From Acidobacteriaceae bacterium (lineage in GTDB: Bacteria > Acidobacteriota > Terriglobia > Terriglobales > Acidobacteriaceae), in contig PLKY01000035.1 of NCBI GenBank assembly GCA_003140785.1, positions 1,756-10,412 on the forward strand: 8,657 nt of DNA, written 5' to 3'. The notes under the pieces were generated by a model that saw only the letters and a list, made by a program, of their open reading frames with translations, ran no database searches and was not told where the DNA came from. Position 1 is the stretch's first letter. Each line of letters opens with the position of its first letter. A program made the translations under genes and the position numbers. Positions 6,508-8,657 of this stretch are shown here, in pieces.

Positions 6508-7056
6508 CTACCATGCGAAGAAGACCGTTTCATTCTCTCCTTGCAAAACAACGTTCCAGTACAGAGTATCTGCCGCACCCGATGTGCCTCGCGCGATCAG
6601 AGTAGGTCGGCGATCGTCGGGCAACGACTGCAGCAGCGGATCGGTTGCATTGCCAGGCTCATCTGGAAAATACATTCGCGTGATCAAATGGCGCAGCAGA
6701 CCGCGGGCAAACACCAGCACTACAAGATGTGGAGCCTGCTTTTGGATGCCGTCGAATGCCACAGCACCCGGCCGGCAAGTGGTGAAACTGAAAGAGCCTT
6801 TGTCGTCGGTCGCAATGCGCGCGAATCCTGCAGCGAGGCCGGATGCGTCTGCGCTCCCCGTCGGGTAGTTGCCGAGTGGGTCCGCCTGCCATAGCTCGAG
6901 AACGGCGTCAGGCACTGGCTCCCCGTCTCCGTCTATTACTTTGCCGTGCACTGTAACGGGCCTGGCCTCGACCGCAGCCGTCACCGAACAAAGATGGCCG
7001 AACCCGATGCTGAAAAATGGGCCCACCGTTTGCGAGCCAGTCGCTACCAGCCTCAT
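6508..7056 (-). CDS. pcaG: protocatechuate 3,4-dioxygenase alpha subunit
   Basis: Partner subunit of PcaH. Alpha and beta subunits share the intradiol beta-sandwich fold, and alpha helps form the active site without binding iron. The protein has 182 residues, slightly short against about 200 for well-studied alpha subunits. Recognisable blocks are SQTVGPFF near the N-terminus (8-15), ELWQADPLGNYP (54-65), ARIATDDKG (79-87), and QAPHLVVLVFARGLL followed by TRMYFPDE (107-133). These match PcaG, and the Tyr/His iron-ligand set of PcaH is absent, as expected. The start codon lies in the ATGA overlap with the end of pcaH, so no separate strong binding site is needed. The TAG stop is 18 bp before pcaB, and the pcaB binding site begins right after it. 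I am sure of the family and confident of the alpha assignment. Confidence 0.95.
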   Translation of the reverse strand: MRLVATGSQTVGPFFSIGFGHLCSVTAAVEARPVTVHGKVIDGDGEPVPDAVLELWQADPLGNYPTGSADASGLAAGFARIATDDKGSFSFTTCRPGAVAFDGIQKQAPHLVVLVFARGLLRHLITRMYFPDEPGNATDPLLQSLPDDRRPTLIARGTSGAADTLYWNVVLQGENETVFFAW

Positions 7057-7766
7057 TGCTTCACCGCCTCAAACGGGGTGTCGTCCGATCCGCGCAGCAC
7101 TATGTCGAAACTGAAGGCCAGCGCATAATTCGGCTGAGTCATTGCGATGTCGAATTGTGATACGAGACGATTGCGCGCCTTCTCGTCGGCAATGCTGTTA
7201 AAGATCGGATCGAGCGGTTGCAGTGGATCGCCTGGAAAGTACATCTGCGTGACCAGCCGCGAGAGTATGCCCGCGCCGAAGAGTGAGAAATGAATATGAG
7301 CCGGGCGCCAGGCATTGGCATGGTTGCCCCACGGATACGCTCCGGGCTTGATGGTCTTGAAACGGTAGCAGCCCTCGTCGTCGGTCATCATTCGGCCGCA
7401 GCCGGTGAAATTCGGATCGAGCGGCGCATGATGCTGGTCCACTCGATGACGATAGCGGCCGGCCGCATTGGCCTGCCACACTTCAACCAGTGCGCCGCGC
7501 ACGGGCCTGCCGTCTTCATCAAGGACACGGCCGTGAACAAGGATGCGCTCGCCGATCGGTTCTTCTCGATGTTGCGCGGTCAGGTCGTTGTCTTGCGGAC
7601 GAATGATCCCGGGACCGAACACGGGGCCGGTTCGTTCAGAGATTGTGTGCGGCAGCATCACCAGCGGCTGACGCGGAGATCGCACGATGGAAGACACATA
7701 AGGCGGATGGTGAAAGTCCGGTTGTGTCCCTGGCAGCGGCAATTGCACAACTGAAGGCTGAGCCAT
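7053..7766 (-). CDS. pcaH: protocatechuate 3,4-dioxygenase beta subunit
   Basis: Iron-bearing subunit of the intradiol dioxygenase that converts protocatechuate and O2 to 3-carboxy-cis,cis-muconate. The protein has 237 residues, normal for the family. All four Fe(III) ligands can be placed by comparison with the Pseudomonas beta subunit (Tyr108, Tyr147, His160, His162): Tyr105 in GRYRHRVDQ, Tyr144 in PGAYPW, and His157 and His159 in RPAHIHF. All sit at a constant offset of three residues. Arg154, next to the metal site, is also kept. The APLDPNF and QMYFPGDP blocks fit the intradiol family. The ATG is preceded by AGGAG at a 9-nt spacing, and this site overlaps the pcaF stop. The gene ends in a 4-bp ATGA overlap with pcaG, which implies translational coupling for making the two subunits together. 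It looks intact and should be catalytically competent. Confidence 0.96.
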   Translation of the reverse strand: MAQPSVVQLPLPGTQPDFHHPPYVSSIVRSPRQPLVMLPHTISERTGPVFGPGIIRPQDNDLTAQHREEPIGERILVHGRVLDEDGRPVRGALVEVWQANAAGRYRHRVDQHHAPLDPNFTGCGRMMTDDEGCYRFKTIKPGAYPWGNHANAWRPAHIHFSLFGAGILSRLVTQMYFPGDPLQPLDPIFNSIADEKARNRLVSQFDIAMTQPNYALAFSFDIVLRGSDDTPFEAVKQ

Positions 7767-7778
7767 TTCTCTGAACTC

Positions 7779-8657
7779 CTAAACGCGTTCCATCGCCAAT
7801 GCAATCCCCTGCCCCACGCCGATGCACATCGTTGCCAGCGCGCGCGATCCACCGAATTTTTCCAATTGGTGTGCCGCCGTCAGAGCGAGTCGCGTCCCGC
7901 TCATTCCGAGCGGGTGACCGAGAGCAATGGCGCCGCCCGTGCTGTTCACGTGCTCCGCATCGTCGGCAAGGCCGAGTTGGCGAAGACACGCAAGTGCCTG
8001 GCTGGCAAAGGCTTCATTGAGCTGAATCCAATCGAAGTCGCTGATTTTGAGTTTTAGTTTTTCGAGCAGCTTTTGCGTTGCCGGTACTGGGCCTAATCCC
8101 ATAATGCGCGGCGCAACGCCAGCAGTTGCCATGCCCAGGATGCGCGCTCGTGGCTTCAGACGATGGCGTTTTACAGCCTTTTCCGATGCGAGAATCATAG
8201 CCGCCGCGCCATCGTTGATGCCCGAGGCATTGCCGGCAGTCACCGTTCCGCCGGGGAAAAGGGGCTTCAACTTTGCGAGCGATTCCATCGTTACGTCGGG
8301 ACGCGGGTGCTCGTCTTCAGAAACCGGGACAGTCTCCTGGCTCGTCTTCACTTCAACCGGAACAATTTCTTCGGCGAAAAATCCCTCCGCGGCGGCTTTC
8401 GCGGTGCGCATCTGACTTCGATAGGCAAAGGCATCCTGTGCTTCTCGCCCCACTGAAAAATCTCTCGCAACGTTGTTGCCCGTCTCCGGCATGCTGTCCA
8501 CACCATAGCGCTCCTTCATGGTGGGGTTGATCATTCGCCAGCCGATTGTCGTATCGTGGATTTCGGCGGTTCGTTGAAAAGCCGCTTCAGCCTTGGCCAT
8601 CACAAAGGGCGCGCGGGACATGGACTCTACGCCGCCCGCGATGGCGAAGTCCGAGGG
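7779..8657 (-). CDS. pcaF: beta-ketoadipyl-CoA thiolase PcaF, 5' end missing (partial)
   Basis: Thiolase for the last beta-ketoadipate step: beta-ketoadipyl-CoA plus CoA gives succinyl-CoA and acetyl-CoA, in the cytoplasm. The frame is open to the window edge, giving 292 visible residues. It begins inside the thiolase signature AGGVESMSRAPFVM, so about 108 N-terminal residues are missing, including the acylated active-site Cys. Visible catalytic elements are NEAFA (visible residues 214-218), the His of GHPLG (248) and the second Cys in MCIGVGQG (278). The stretch around INPTMKERYGVDSMPET and the ending ALAMERV resemble PcaF of pseudomonads rather than a generic acetyl-CoA acetyltransferase. 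The usual NPNGG before the catalytic His is NSTGG here. The TAG stop overlaps the ribosome binding site of the next gene, pcaH, 12 bp away. Thiolase identity is near certain. The PcaF assignment rests on similarity plus context; PaaJ-type thiolases catalyse the same reaction and are hard to separate. Confidence 0.9.
   Translation of the reverse strand, partial: PSDFAIAGGVESMSRAPFVMAKAEAAFQRTAEIHDTTIGWRMINPTMKERYGVDSMPETGNNVARDFSVGREAQDAFAYRSQMRTAKAAAEGFFAEEIVPVEVKTSQETVPVSEDEHPRPDVTMESLAKLKPLFPGGTVTAGNASGINDGAAAMILASEKAVKRHRLKPRARILGMATAGVAPRIMGLGPVPATQKLLEKLKLKISDFDWIQLNEAFASQALACLRQLGLADDAEHVNSTGGAIALGHPLGMSGTRLALTAAHQLEKFGGSRALATMCIGVGQGIALAMERV

Noticed and set aside
5143..6868. Several plus-strand open frames opposite pcaB and pcaG
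   Set aside because: They are antisense to strongly conserved enzymes, have low-complexity Arg/Ser/Ala-rich translations, and lack convincing start contexts.
1..8657. tRNA, rRNA, insertion sequences, integrase or attachment sites
   Set aside because: None was seen on either strand; coding regions are intact and packed without terminal inverted repeats or transposase fragments.

Overview
This window comes from a bacterial chromosome. All recognisable genes lie on the minus strand, so transcription runs from position 8657 down to 1. The gene content suggests a soil-type, Gram-negative-like bacterium, and Acidobacteriota is my best guess. That guess rests on an intact protocatechuate branch beside an exported multiheme-cytochrome/TPR protein and a CRTAC1-type FG-GAP/UnbV protein, a pairing I associate with Acidobacteriota and related phyla. 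It is inference, with no marker gene in the window to confirm it.

Region 1 (8657-4703) is a compact beta-ketoadipate (protocatechuate) operon in the order pcaF-pcaH-pcaG-pcaB-pcaC. pcaF is cut by the window edge and lacks roughly its first 108 residues. PcaHG opens the protocatechuate ring, PcaB cyclises the 3-carboxymuconate, PcaC decarboxylates the lactone, and PcaF thiolytically cleaves beta-ketoadipyl-CoA to succinyl-CoA and acetyl-CoA. Spacing is tight: 12 bp, a 4-bp ATGA overlap, 18 bp and 50 bp. The enol-lactone hydrolase (PcaD) and CoA transferase (PcaIJ) are not in the window, and PcaC is not fused to PcaD.

Region 2 (4702-4419) is the only sizeable non-coding stretch. It holds a possible hairpin just after pcaC, two short dyads with the same 5-N9-5 geometry, an AT-rich promoter-like segment and a direct repeat with a 10-bp period. 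I read it as the boundary between two transcription units.

Region 3 (4418-1) encodes three consecutive exported proteins. The first is a seven-motif FG-GAP/VCBS beta-propeller with a C-terminal ASPIC/UnbV domain, best started at a TTG. The second is a five-heme c-type cytochrome fused to five TPR units. The third is the first 36 codons of another protein with a signal peptide, overlapping the cytochrome gene by 11 bp. The three look like one translationally linked operon. The function of this extracytoplasmic module is not known to me and is the most interesting part of the window. I see no RNA genes, mobile elements, CRISPR arrays or plus-strand genes.
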